64,000 nt of DNA from Streptomyces canus 299MFChir4.1. GTDB taxonomy: Bacteria > Actinomycetota > Actinomycetes > Streptomycetales > Streptomycetaceae. The stretch lies in assembly GCF_000383615.1 (NCBI RefSeq), contig NZ_KB911606.1:1-64000 (forward strand), read 5' to 3'. Position numbers and translations under genes: made by a program. Shown in pieces: positions 43,156 through 51,776 of this stretch. The notes beneath the pieces were generated by a model, which saw only the letters and a program-made list of their open reading frames with translations, was not told the origin of the DNA and did no database searches. The number at the start of each line of letters is the position of its first letter. Positions within the stretch are counted from its first letter, which is position 1.

Positions 43156-44081
43156 CGGGCGTCTCCCTCGGCGCCGTCGGTCCCCGTGGCGAGTACCCCG
43201 AGGAGGTCCTCGGCGAGCTCCGGCTTGAGCAGGCCGTGGGCGAGCGCCCGGTCGGCGGTCGCGCGCGCCATCGCCAGATAGCCGGCGACGGCATGCGGGG
43301 CGTGCTCGCGCAGTTCCGTGACGTGCGCGGCGACGGTGCCGGCGTCACCGCGCGCGACGGGGCCGGTGAGGGCCGCGTCGCCGGAGCGCAGGGCGTTGTC
43401 CAGGGCGGCGCCGAGCAGCGGGCCGAGCATCCGGTCGGGGGCCTCGACGCCGGCCGAGCGCAGCAGCTCCATGGCCTGGGCGACCAGCGTGACCAGGTGG
43501 TTCGCACCGAGGGCGAGGGCCGCGTGGTACAGCGGGCGCTTGTCCTCGTCGATCCACTCGGGCTCGCCGCCCATCTCGATGACGAGGGCCTCGGCGGCCA
43601 GCCGCAGTTCCTCGGGGGCGGTGACGCCGAAGGAGCAGCCCGCGAGGCGCTGGACGTCCACCGGGGTGCCCGTGAAGGTCATCGCCGGGTGCAGGGCCAG
43701 CGGCAGGGCGCCCGCGCGCAGGGCGGGGTCGAGGACCTTCGCGCCGTACCGCCCGGAGGTGTGCACGAGCAGCTGCCCCGGCCGCACCGCGCCGGTCTCG
43801 GCGAGGCCCTCGACCAAGCCGGGCAGGGTGTCGTCGGGGACGGTCAGCAGCACCAGGTCGGCGCGCTGGAGGACGTCCGCGGGAGGGACGAGCGGGACGT
43901 CCGGGAGCATCAGCGCGGCTCGTCGCCTGGAGGCGTCGGACACTCCGGAGACGGCCACCGGGCGGTGTCCGGCGAGCTGGAGGGACGCGGCGAGCGCCGG
44001 CCCCACCCGGCCGGCGCCGACGACGCCGACGGTGAGCCGCGCGGGGCGGTCCTTGCTGTCTGGCTGTTGGGCTGTACTCAC
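43152..44081 (-). CDS. DUF2520 / Rossmann-like dehydrogenase
   Basis: A 309-residue protein with an N-terminal NAD(P)-binding Rossmann fold (LTVGVVGAGRVGPALAASL) and a C-terminal DUF2520 helical domain (YHAALALGANHLVTLVAQAM). It is the first gene of the cofactor operon and overlaps panC by 4 bases. In many actinobacteria this family sits beside panC, which suggests it makes pantoate in place of PanE, but this is an inference. The GTG start lacks a strong ribosome site. Confidence 0.85.
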   Translation of the reverse strand: MSTAQQPDSKDRPARLTVGVVGAGRVGPALAASLQLAGHRPVAVSGVSDASRRRAALMLPDVPLVPPADVLQRADLVLLTVPDDTLPGLVEGLAETGAVRPGQLLVHTSGRYGAKVLDPALRAGALPLALHPAMTFTGTPVDVQRLAGCSFGVTAPEELRLAAEALVIEMGGEPEWIDEDKRPLYHAALALGANHLVTLVAQAMELLRSAGVEAPDRMLGPLLGAALDNALRSGDAALTGPVARGDAGTVAAHVTELREHAPHAVAGYLAMARATADRALAHGLLKPELAEDLLGVLATGTDGAEGDAR

Positions 44082-44252
44082 GCGACGGCGGCCTTCCCGT
44101 TCCAGTCCGCATCTGGGTACCGGACGATTTCTCGTCATGTTAACGCGATCGGTTCGGAGGGCGTCCGGTTGTCCACAGGCTGTGGGTTTCCGTGGGCCGC
44201 GCGTGCGCAAATTGGCGTGCCCGGGTTCAGGGGCGCACGAGATGATCCGCGC

Positions 44253-45506
44253 ATGAGTGACAAACAGGAGCACGGGGCCCGGCAGGCCGCTGACCAGGTA
44301 CGGCCGGAGGAGGTCACGGAGGAGGCACCGCCGGAGCACCTCACGGAGGAGGACCGGCTCCTGCACCGCCGCGCGCGACGCATCAGCGCGTACCGGAGCG
44401 CGGAGCGCACGCTGGCGCGGCTCGGACTGTACGAGCCCCTCCGCGAGCGCCTGGCGCTGCTTGACGGGGCGCACACCTTCTACGACCTGGACGAGCCGTC
44501 CGACCTCTACGGCAACGGCGTCGTCGCGGCCCTGGAGGAGAAGGTCGCGGGTCTCCTCGGCAAGGAGGCCGCCGCCTTCTTCCCGACCGGCACGATGGCC
44601 CAGCAGGTGGCACTGCGCTGCTGGGCGGGCCGTACCGGCAACCCCACCGTCGCCCTGCATCCCCTTGCCCACCCCGAAGTGCACGAACGCGACGCCTTCC
44701 AGCAGGTCTCCGGTCTGCGCCCGGTCCAGGTGACGAGCGAAGCGCGACAGCCCACGGCCGACGAGATACGCCACTTCGAGGAGCCCTTCGGGGCGCTGAT
44801 GCTGGAACTGCCCCTGCGGGACGCCGGTTTCCTGCTGCCCACCTGGGAGGAGCTCACCGAGGTCGTGGAGGCGGCACGCGAGCGGGACGCGGTGGTGCAC
44901 TTCGACGGCGCACGCCTGTGGGAGACCACCGTCCACTTCGGCCGCCCCCTGGCCGAGATCGCGGACCTCGCGGACAGCGTCTACGTGTCGTTCTACAAGT
45001 CCCTCCAAGCCTTCGGGGGTGCCGCGCTCGCCGGCCCGAAGAGCCTGATCGAGGAGGCGAGGACCTGGCGGCACCGGTACGGAGGCGCGGTGTTCCAGCA
45101 GTTCCCGACCGCCCTGTCGGCACTCGCGGGACTGGAACACGAACTGCCCAGGCTGCCCGAGTACGTGACCCACGCGCGCATGGTGGCCGCCGCACTGCGC
45201 GAGGGGTTCGCGGAGGCCGGGGTGCCGTGGGCGCGGGTCCACCCCGAGGTACCGCACACCTTCGACTTCCAGGTCTGGCTGCCGTACGGCGTCGACGAGC
45301 TCTCCGAGGCGGCGATCCGGCAGTCGGAGGAGACGAGGACGGCCCTGTTCATCTCCCCCTGGGACGAGAAGGGCCCCGGCCTGTCCATGACCGAGGTCAA
45401 CGTCCGTGCCGCCGCCCTGGAGTGGACGGCGGCCGACGTGAAGGCGGCGGCGGCCGACTTCGTCGCCCGGCTGCGGGAGATCGCCGGCGAGAGGGTCAGC
45501 GGCTAG
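44253..45506 (+). CDS. Threonine aldolase/beta-eliminating lyase family PLP enzyme
   Basis: A 417-residue fold-type I PLP enzyme. The N-terminal 100 residues are a charged extension. Then come family segments DLYGNGVVAALEEKVAGLLG, AFFPTGTMAQQVALR, FDGARLWE and SVYVSFYKSLQAFGG with the PLP lysine. Related enzymes cleave threonine to glycine and acetaldehyde or act on other beta-hydroxy amino acids. GATGAT ends 6 nt before the ATG, and no ribosome site is seen. The gene is divergent from the cofactor operon. Confidence 0.88.
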   Translation: MSDKQEHGARQAADQVRPEEVTEEAPPEHLTEEDRLLHRRARRISAYRSAERTLARLGLYEPLRERLALLDGAHTFYDLDEPSDLYGNGVVAALEEKVAGLLGKEAAAFFPTGTMAQQVALRCWAGRTGNPTVALHPLAHPEVHERDAFQQVSGLRPVQVTSEARQPTADEIRHFEEPFGALMLELPLRDAGFLLPTWEELTEVVEAARERDAVVHFDGARLWETTVHFGRPLAEIADLADSVYVSFYKSLQAFGGAALAGPKSLIEEARTWRHRYGGAVFQQFPTALSALAGLEHELPRLPEYVTHARMVAAALREGFAEAGVPWARVHPEVPHTFDFQVWLPYGVDELSEAAIRQSEETRTALFISPWDEKGPGLSMTEVNVRAAALEWTAADVKAAAADFVARLREIAGERVSG

Positions 45507-45510
45507 GGCG

Positions 45511-45726
45511 TCAGCAGCTCGGGCAGGCCCGCCCGAGCAGCCGGCGGCGCACCGCGTGCCGCAGCCGCGCCCGCGCGGGCCGCCCCGCCAGGACCGCCCG
45601 GAACCGCCGGTACTCGCGCAGCTCGCGCACGACCCGCACGTCGTGGGTGCCGGGCGCGGGCGGGGCGGGGGTGCCGAGGTGCCGGGCGCGGTAGGTGTCG
45701 AGGAGGTGCTGCTGGGTGATGCTCAT
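45511..45726 (-). CDS. Small basic hypothetical protein
   Basis: A 71-residue Arg-rich protein (MSITQQHLLDTYRARHLGTP, later HAVRRRLLGRACPSC). No domain is recognised. Its start faces the ArsR-type gene across a palindromic operator at 45765-45787, so the two may be co-regulated. It is convergent with the aldolase, 4 bp from its end. Short size and high Arg content leave some doubt that it is translated. Confidence 0.6.
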   Translation of the reverse strand: MSITQQHLLDTYRARHLGTPAPPAPGTHDVRVVRELREYRRFRAVLAGRPARARLRHAVRRRLLGRACPSC

Positions 45727-45764
45727 GGCTCCAGGCTGAGCCGCGAGCGGCGGCCGCGTCGCGC

Positions 45765-45787
45765 CGATTGACGGCCACCGTCAATCG
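45765..45787. promoter_or_regulatory. Palindromic operator between the small gene and the ArsR-type gene
   Basis: CGATTGACGG (45765-45774) and CCGTCAATCG (45778-45787) form a perfect 10-bp inverted repeat with a 3-nt centre. It lies between two divergent starts and contains a TTGACG on each strand. An ArsR-family dimer would fit this size, and the adjacent gene encodes such a protein. Confidence 0.75.
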
Positions 45788-45825
45788 AGCACGGCGTTGT
45801 CAGTGGCGGGGTGCACCATGAGGTC

Positions 45826-46982
45826 ATGAGCGTGCGCATCGACATCGCGGGGCTGCGGCCGGAGAGGGTCGCCGTCGTGCCCTCGCCCCTGGCCGAGCTC
45901 GGCATGGCGCTGCACGCGCTGGCCGAACCGGGACACCATCCGGGACTCCAGGCCTGGGTGACGGGTGTGACCGCGCGGCTCGACCCGCATCTGGCCGACC
46001 GGATGTGCGAGGCGGACTTCCTGTGGCGGACGACGTTCTCGGACCTGTTCATGCCGTTCGCCGGGGTCGCGGGCCGGGCCACCCTCCCCGGGGCCTGCAT
46101 CGCCGAGGACCTGGACCTGCTCGACAAGCTGACGGACGAGCAGTTCGTGGACGCGGCCCTGGAGTTCACTTGCGCGCTGCCGTACTCCTCGCACGGCCCG
46201 AGCGTGCTCTCCGACGGCGCGCTGCACCGGCGTGCCCTGGAGCTGGCCGCCTCACGCGGACCGCGCCAGGTGCGGTTCGCCGAGCGGCTGCTGGCCGACC
46301 CGCCCCGGATCCGGGCCTGGTTCCGGCAGTTCGTGGCGGACTGCGACGAGGCGTTCTTCGCCGACACCTGGTCGCGGCTGCGCCACCAGCTCGCGGCGGA
46401 CGCCCGCCACAAGACGGACCTGCTGCGCCGCAAGGGCCTCGCGGAGGCGCTGACCGCGGTGTCGCCGGCGGTCTGCGCCGCAAGGGCCTCGCGGAGGCGC
46501 TGACCGCGGTGTCGCCGGCGGTCGTGCTCGACGAGGCCGCGGGCCACATCACGGTCGACAAGCTGGGCATCGGACACAGCGCCACGGCGGACGGCGGTCT
46601 GCTGCTGATCCCCACGAGCCTGGGCTGGCCGCACCTGAGCGTCCTGCACCGGTACGGCTGGCAGCCCGCCCTGCACTACCCGGTCGGCTCCCCCGAGCTC
46701 GCCTCCCCGCCCTCGGTCGAGCAGCTGACCCTGCGGCTGACCGCGCTGTCCCATCCCGTCCGGATGCGCCTGTGCCGGCATCTGGCCCGCAGCGCCCACA
46801 CGACCAGCGAGCTCGCCCAGGTGCAGGGCATGACCGCCCCGGAGATATCCCGGCACCTGAGCGTCCTCAAGAAGGCGGGCCTGGTCACCACCCGCCGACG
46901 CGGCCGGTACGTCCTGCACCAGTTGGACGTCACCGTGGTGGCGCGGCTCGGCAGCGACTTCCTGGAAGGGATCCTGCGCTAG
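45826..46982 (+). pseudogene. DUF5937/ArsR-type regulator split by a 50-bp duplication
   Basis: The 5' part (ATG 45826) encodes a DUF5937-like domain (FLWRTTFSDLFMPFAG, DEQFVDAALEFTCALP). After ALTAVSPAV an exact tandem repeat of 50 bp shifts the frame, and translation stops at 46503. The rest, from VLDEAAGHITVDKLG to the ArsR winged helix (ALSHPVRMRLCRHLARSAHT; MTAPEISRHLSVLKKAGLV), lies in another frame to 46982. Without one repeat copy the gene would be a single 368-residue ORF. All other parts look intact, so the lesion is recent, reversible, or a sequencing or assembly error. Confidence 0.85.
46424..46523. repeat. Exact 50-bp tandem duplication inside the ArsR-type gene
   Basis: 46424-46473 and 46474-46523 are identical over 50 bp. 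Because 50 is not a multiple of 3, the second copy breaks the frame. Loss of one copy by slippage or recombination would restore the gene. Confidence 0.95.
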
Positions 46983-47007
46983 CCGGTCCGGTCCCGCTAG
47001 CGGGACC

Positions 47008-47679
47008 TCAGCCCTGCCCGCCGGCCCGCACCAGCCCCGTCTCGTAGGCCAGGACCACCACCTGCACCCGGTCCCGGAGGCCCAGCTTGGTCAGGATGCG
47101 GCCGACATGGGTCTTCACGGTCGCCTCGGACAGCACCAGCCGGGCCGCGATCTCGCCGTTGGACAGCCCCTGCGCGACCAGCACCATGACCTCGCGCTCG
47201 CGGCCGGTGAGCCGCTCCAGCTCCTTGTGCTGGGGCTCCTTGCCGGTCGTGGGCAGCATGGGCGCGAACCGGTCGAGCAGGCGCCGGGTCGTCGAGGGGG
47301 CGACCACGGCGTCACCGCTGTGCACCGAGCGGATCGCGGTGAGCAGCTCGCCGGGGGGCACGTCCTTGAGCATGAAGCCGGAGGCGCCCGCCTTGAGCCC
47401 CGAGAAGGCGTACTCGTCGAGGTCGAAGGTGGTCAGGATCAGCACCTTCGGCGGGTCGGGCTCCGAGCAGATGCGGCGGGTGGCCTCCACACCGTCGAGC
47501 TTCGGCATGCGGACGTCCATGAGGACGACGTCCACGGCGGTCGAGCGCAGCACCTGGAGGGCCTCCACACCGTCCCCCGCCTCCGCGACGACCTCCATGT
47601 CCGGCTGGGCTGCGAGCACCATCCGGAACCCGGTGCGCAGCAGCACCTGGTCGTCGACGAGCATCACGCGGATCGTCAT
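47008..47679 (-). CDS. NarL/FixJ-type response regulator
   Basis: A 223-residue regulator with a receiver domain (acidic pair DD 9-10, Asp55 in LMDVRMPK, the Thr of LTTFDLDE) and a C-terminal LuxR helix-turn-helix (LTGREREVMVLVAQGLSNGE, VKTHVGRILTKLGLRDR). It is downstream of, and paired with, the kinase gene at 47761, with an 81-bp gap. The target genes are unknown. Confidence 0.93.
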   Translation of the reverse strand: MTIRVMLVDDQVLLRTGFRMVLAAQPDMEVVAEAGDGVEALQVLRSTAVDVVLMDVRMPKLDGVEATRRICSEPDPPKVLILTTFDLDEYAFSGLKAGASGFMLKDVPPGELLTAIRSVHSGDAVVAPSTTRRLLDRFAPMLPTTGKEPQHKELERLTGREREVMVLVAQGLSNGEIAARLVLSEATVKTHVGRILTKLGLRDRVQVVVLAYETGLVRAGGQG

Positions 47680-47760
47680 CGGTCCTCTTCCGTTTCCTCG
47701 GGGTCGTACGGCATGTCGTCAGGGGGCGTGACAGGTGTCAACCGGGGGCGCGCGTCGGTG

Positions 47761-48963
47761 TCAATGCGCTGGTTTGAGCGGGAGCAGCGCGCTGATGCGG
47801 AATCCTCCGCCGGGGCGGGGGCCCGCGTCCAGGGTGCCGCCCACCATGCCGACCCGCTCGCGCATGCCGATCAGGCCGTGGCCCGCGCCGTCGGCGCCGC
47901 CCTCCTCGTACAGCTCGTGCGGGGCGCCCTTGCCGTCGTCCTCGACGAGCAGGCCGAGGCCGTCGTCGAAGTAGACCAGGCGCACGCTCGCGCCCGCGTT
48001 GGGCCCGCCGTGCTTGCGCGTGTTGGTGAGCGCCTCCTGCACGATGCGGTACGCGGTGAGCTCGACCCCGCTGGGCAGCGGGCGCGGGGTGCCCTCGATC
48101 TTGAAGTCGACGGGAAGCCCGGAGCCGCGGCACTGCTCGACGAGGTCCTCGATCTGCTCGACGTCGGGCTGCGGGACGTACTCGCCGCCCTCCTGGTGCT
48201 CGCCGGTGCGCAGCACGCCCAGCAGGCGGCGCATCTCGGCGAGGGCCTGGCGGCCGGTGGAGGAGATGGTCTCCAGGGCCTTCTTGGCCTGGTCGGGCGC
48301 GGCGTCGAGCACATAGGCGGCGCCGTCGGCCTGGACGACCATGACGGACACGTTGTGCGCGACGACGTCGTGCAGCTCGCGGGCGATCCGGGCGCGCTCG
48401 GCGGCGACGGCGACCTTGGCCTGTGCCTCGCGCTCCTTCTCCAGACGGGCGTTGCGCTCCTCCAGCTGCGCGAAGTAGGCGCGGCGGGTGCGGATCGAGT
48501 CGCCGAGCACCCAGGCCAGGGCGAACGGCACGGCCTGGAAGATCATGATCGCCACATTGCCGAGCGGGCCGGAGTGCTCGTTGGGCCAGCGCAGCTGCGC
48601 GACGGGGGCGGCGCACAGGCCGACCGCCAACGCCAGCCGGGACGCCCAGCGGGTGCCCGTGGCGGCCACGGTGTAGACGATCACCAGGAGGGCGAAGTCG
48701 GCGGACGTGGTCTCCACGTCCAGCACGAGCTGCGCCACACCGAGCCCCACGGCCAGCAGCAGCATCCGCTCCGGCATGCGCCTGCGCAGCGCGACCACCA
48801 GGCACAACAGCAGGACGATCGGAACGATCGCCAGTGGGGACTCGGTCCCCCGGGACTCCCCACGGGCGATTTCGCTGGCGAGCGAGACCCCGAACAGGAA
48901 GACGGCCCAGAAGACGTCCACCCCTGTCGGGTGCCTGCGGAGGAAGTCATAGAGGCGCTGCAC
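47761..48963 (-). CDS. NarL-type sensor histidine kinase
   Basis: A 400-residue membrane kinase. The N-terminal part has about five hydrophobic helices up to residue 153 with little extracellular sequence. A coiled region leads to the HisKA_3 motif ARELHDVVAHNVSVM with His198. The ATPase domain has VQEALTNTRKHGG, VEDDGKGAP and GHGLIGMRERV. GTG 48963 has no ribosome site; TACGCT ends 7 nt before it, suggesting a leaderless transcript. It forms a two-component system with the regulator downstream. The signal is unknown. Confidence 0.93.
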   Translation of the reverse strand: MQRLYDFLRRHPTGVDVFWAVFLFGVSLASEIARGESRGTESPLAIVPIVLLLCLVVALRRRMPERMLLLAVGLGVAQLVLDVETTSADFALLVIVYTVAATGTRWASRLALAVGLCAAPVAQLRWPNEHSGPLGNVAIMIFQAVPFALAWVLGDSIRTRRAYFAQLEERNARLEKEREAQAKVAVAAERARIARELHDVVAHNVSVMVVQADGAAYVLDAAPDQAKKALETISSTGRQALAEMRRLLGVLRTGEHQEGGEYVPQPDVEQIEDLVEQCRGSGLPVDFKIEGTPRPLPSGVELTAYRIVQEALTNTRKHGGPNAGASVRLVYFDDGLGLLVEDDGKGAPHELYEEGGADGAGHGLIGMRERVGMVGGTLDAGPRPGGGFRISALLPLKPAH

Positions 48964-49081
48964 GTAACCCAGCGTAGGGAAGCGTGATGTGTGCAGGGGT
49001 CAACCGGAGGACCGATCCGTACCGCCCGCGCGTACTCCCCAAGGTGGAGGCCCCGTTCCCCTGTGCGCCTAGCCTGACGGC

Positions 49082-50125
49082 GTGACCAATGACACGACCG
49101 GCGGCTGGACCGGCTGGCGGGCCGCCATAGAGGCCGCCCTCTACGGCCCGGAGGGCTTCTACCGCAGGCCGGAGGGGCCCGCCGGACACTTCCGTACGTC
49201 CGTGCACGCCTCCCCGCTGTTCGCCGAGGCCGTGGCCCGGCTGCTGTGCCGCCTGGACGAGGCGCTTGGCCGGCCGGCCCGGCTCGACTTCGTCGACATG
49301 GCCGCGGGGCGGGGCGAGCTGGCCGGCGGCGTCCTCGCCGCGCTGCCCGCGGAGGTGAACGCCCGCACCCGCGTGTACGCCGTCGAAGTCGCCGACCGCC
49401 CCGCCGCTCTCGATCAGCGGATCGAGTGGCTGTCCGAGCCACCGAAGGACATCATCGGGCTGCTGTTCGCCAACGAATGGCTGGACAACGTACCCGTGGA
49501 GATCGCCGAGACGGACTCCTCGGGGCTGCCGCGACGGGTTCTCGTACGACCCGACGGCCGCGAACGCCTCGGGGAACCGCTCGCCGGCGCGGAGGCCGAG
49601 TGGCTGGACCGGTGGTGGCCGCTGCCGGCCGGGGAAGGGCTGCGGGCCGAGATCGGCCTGCCCCGGGACGAGGCGTGGGCGTCGGCGGTGGCGACGGTCG
49701 GCCGGGGGCTCGCGGTGGCCGTCGACTACGCGCACACGGCGTCCTCGCGCCCCCCGTTCGGGACGCTCACCGGCTTCCGTGAGGGGCGCGAGAGCACACC
49801 CGTGCCGGACGGGTCGTGCGACCTCACGGCCCACGTGGCGCTGGACGCGTGCGCGCTCCCCGGAGGGCGCCTGCTGACCCAGCGCGATGCCCTGCGCGCC
49901 CTGGGCATCGAGGGCGCACGCCCCCCGCTCTCGCTGGCCTCCACACAACCCGCCGAGTACGTACGCGCCCTCGCGCGCGCCGGAGAGGCCGCCGAACTCA
50001 CCGCGGCGGGCGGCCTCGGCGACTTCGGCTGGCTGATCCAGCCCGTAGGCGTCGACAGCCTGCTCGTCGACGACCAGCTCGTCGACGGCCTACTTGTCGA
50101 TGTCCCCGACCACGAAGAACAGTGA
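49082..50125 (+). CDS. MidA/NDUFAF7-type SAM-dependent methyltransferase
   Basis: A 347-residue class I methyltransferase of the Methyltransf_28 (COG1565) family. Features include YGPEGFYRR at the N-terminus, a SAM-binding region FVDMAAGRGELAGGVL and GLLFANEWLDNVPVEIAE, which matches the conserved NEhxDxhP segment. In mitochondria NDUFAF7 methylates an Arg of NDUFS2, the NuoD homologue. Here the 3' end overlaps the convergent nuoD gene by 36 bp. TAGCCT ends 6 nt before the GTG, so it is probably leaderless. The tail repeats LLVDDQLVDGLLVDV. Confidence 0.88.
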   Translation: MTNDTTGGWTGWRAAIEAALYGPEGFYRRPEGPAGHFRTSVHASPLFAEAVARLLCRLDEALGRPARLDFVDMAAGRGELAGGVLAALPAEVNARTRVYAVEVADRPAALDQRIEWLSEPPKDIIGLLFANEWLDNVPVEIAETDSSGLPRRVLVRPDGRERLGEPLAGAEAEWLDRWWPLPAGEGLRAEIGLPRDEAWASAVATVGRGLAVAVDYAHTASSRPPFGTLTGFREGRESTPVPDGSCDLTAHVALDACALPGGRLLTQRDALRALGIEGARPPLSLASTQPAEYVRALARAGEAAELTAAGGLGDFGWLIQPVGVDSLLVDDQLVDGLLVDVPDHEEQ

Positions 50126-51241
50126 CCCCAGGATCGCCACCATGTCCGCGACCAGCGTGCCCGGCAGCAGCTCGACCAGCGCCTGGATGTTGTTGTACGA
50201 GGCCGAGCGCAGCTTCAGCCGGTACGGGGTCTTCTCGCCCTTGCTGACGAGGTAGTAGCCGTTGATGCCGAGCGGGTTCTCGGTCCACGCGTACGTGTGC
50301 CCCTCGGGCGCCTTGAGGACCTTGGGCAGGCGCTGGTTGATCGGCCCGGGCGGCAGCTCGGCGAGCCGGTCCAGGCAGGCGTCGGCGAGGTCGAGGGCGT
50401 TGTGGGTCTGCTCCAGGAGGACCTCGAAGCGGGCCAGGCAGTCGCCCTCGCCCCGGGTCACCACCTTCAGGGTGTCCTGGAGCTCCCCGTAGGCGAGGTA
50501 CGGCTCGTCGCGGCGCAGGTCGAAGTCGACGCCCGAGGCGCGCGCGACGGGCCCGCTGACGCCGTACGCGTGGACGGCCTCCGGGGCGAGGACGCCCACG
50601 TCCCTGGTGCGTCCCCGGAAGATCTCGTTGCCGAGCACCAGGTCGTCGAAGCGGTCCATGCGCGAGCGCACGGCGGAGACGGCGCCACGCGCGCGCGTGG
50701 CCCAGCCGGCCGGCAGGTCCTCCTTGAGGCCGCCGACCCGGTTGAACATGTAGTGCATGCGGCCGCCGGAGACCTCCTCCATGACGTTCTGGAGGACCTC
50801 CCGCTCCCGGAACGCGTAGAAGACCGGGGTGATGCCGCCGAGCTCCAGCGGATACGAGCCGAGGAACATCAGGTGGTTCAGCACCCGGTTGAGCTCGGCC
50901 AGCAGCGTGCGCGTCCACACCGCGCGCGTGGGGACCTCCATCCCGAGCATCCGCTCCACGGCGAGGACCACGCCCAGCTCGTTGGAGAAGGCCGACAGCC
51001 AGTCGTGGCGGTTGGCGAGCATGATGATCTGGCGGTAGTCGCGCGCCTCGAAGAGCTTCTCCGCGCCGCGGTGCATGTAGCCGATCACCGGCTCCGCGCT
51101 GATGATGCGCTCGCCGTCCAGGACCAGCTTCAGGCGCAGCACGCCATGGGTGGACGGGTGCTGCGGTCCGATGTTGAGCACCATGTCGGTGCTCTCCGCG
51201 GCGCCGCCGATGCCGACCGTGGTCTCCGTCTTAGGAGTCAT
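50090..51241 (-). CDS. nuoD: Orphan NADH-quinone oxidoreductase subunit D
   Basis: The 49-kDa-type subunit of respiratory complex I, which helps form the quinone site. The 383-residue protein keeps the family segments MVLNIGPQHPSTHGVLRLKL, YMHRGAEKLFEARDYRQ, VLNHLMFLG, GGRMHYMFNRVGG, RTRDVGVL and the C-terminal VVGDIDK. It is shorter than the roughly 440-residue NuoD of the main Streptomyces nuo operon, and no other nuo gene is near. From memory S. coelicolor has such a second nuoD at this place. AGGAGAGAC precedes the ATG. Confidence 0.93.
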   Translation of the reverse strand: MTPKTETTVGIGGAAESTDMVLNIGPQHPSTHGVLRLKLVLDGERIISAEPVIGYMHRGAEKLFEARDYRQIIMLANRHDWLSAFSNELGVVLAVERMLGMEVPTRAVWTRTLLAELNRVLNHLMFLGSYPLELGGITPVFYAFREREVLQNVMEEVSGGRMHYMFNRVGGLKEDLPAGWATRARGAVSAVRSRMDRFDDLVLGNEIFRGRTRDVGVLAPEAVHAYGVSGPVARASGVDFDLRRDEPYLAYGELQDTLKVVTRGEGDCLARFEVLLEQTHNALDLADACLDRLAELPPGPINQRLPKVLKAPEGHTYAWTENPLGINGYYLVSKGEKTPYRLKLRSASYNNIQALVELLPGTLVADMVAILGSLFFVVGDIDK

Positions 51242-51272
51242 GGACACAGTCTCTCCTACGTACGCTGGCCCC

Positions 51273-51776
51273 ATGGAGACGGGGAGCGGGCAGGACACAG
51301 GGGTCGCGGGCGACGAACCGGTATGGATCGGGCTGCCGCCGGGGCTGCTGCGGATGCGGCGGCTGTTGCTGGTGGTGTGGCTGGGACTGCTCGCGGTGGG
51401 CCTGGGGCTGCTGCTCGGGCTGCTGTGCGGTCCGGTGTGGGCGGCGTTCGCGCTGCTGCCGCTCGCCCTCGCCGGCTGGGGCTGGGTGGTGCTCGGCCGC
51501 AACTGGCGCTCCTGGCGCTACGCCGAGCGCGCCGACGACCTGCTGATCAGCCGGGGTGTGCTGTGGCGCGAGGAGACCGTCGTGCCGTACGGCCGCATGC
51601 AGCTGGTGGAGGTCACCTCCGGGCCCGTGGAGCGGCACTTCGGGCTGGCCAGCGTCCAGCTGCACACCGCCGCCGCGGCGACCGACGCGACCATCCCGGG
51701 CCTCGACCCGGCCGAGGCGGAGCGGCTGCGCGACCGGCTCACCGAACTCGGCGAGGCCCGATCGGCGGGCCTGTGA
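51273..51776 (+). CDS. PH-domain membrane protein, YdbS-like
   Basis: A 167-residue protein with two close hydrophobic helices (LLLVVWLGLLAVGLGLLLGL; VWAAFALLPLALAGWGWVVL) and a bacterial PH (DUF304) domain (ADDLLISRGVLWREETVVPY, MQLVEVTSGPVERHFGLASV). With the next gene it forms the YdbS-YdbT pair found in many Gram-positive bacteria; in Bacillus ydbST is linked to membrane-active compounds. TACGCT ends 6 nt before the ATG, so it is likely leaderless. It is divergent from nuoD, 31 bp away. Confidence 0.88.
   Translation: METGSGQDTGVAGDEPVWIGLPPGLLRMRRLLLVVWLGLLAVGLGLLLGLLCGPVWAAFALLPLALAGWGWVVLGRNWRSWRYAERADDLLISRGVLWREETVVPYGRMQLVEVTSGPVERHFGLASVQLHTAAAATDATIPGLDPAEAERLRDRLTELGEARSAGL

Noticed and set aside
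46005..46982. Independent ArsR gene starting inside the DUF5937 region
   Set aside because: The first half of this frame is antonymous Arg-rich sequence; only the part after the 50-bp repeat is real, so it is the second half of one broken gene.
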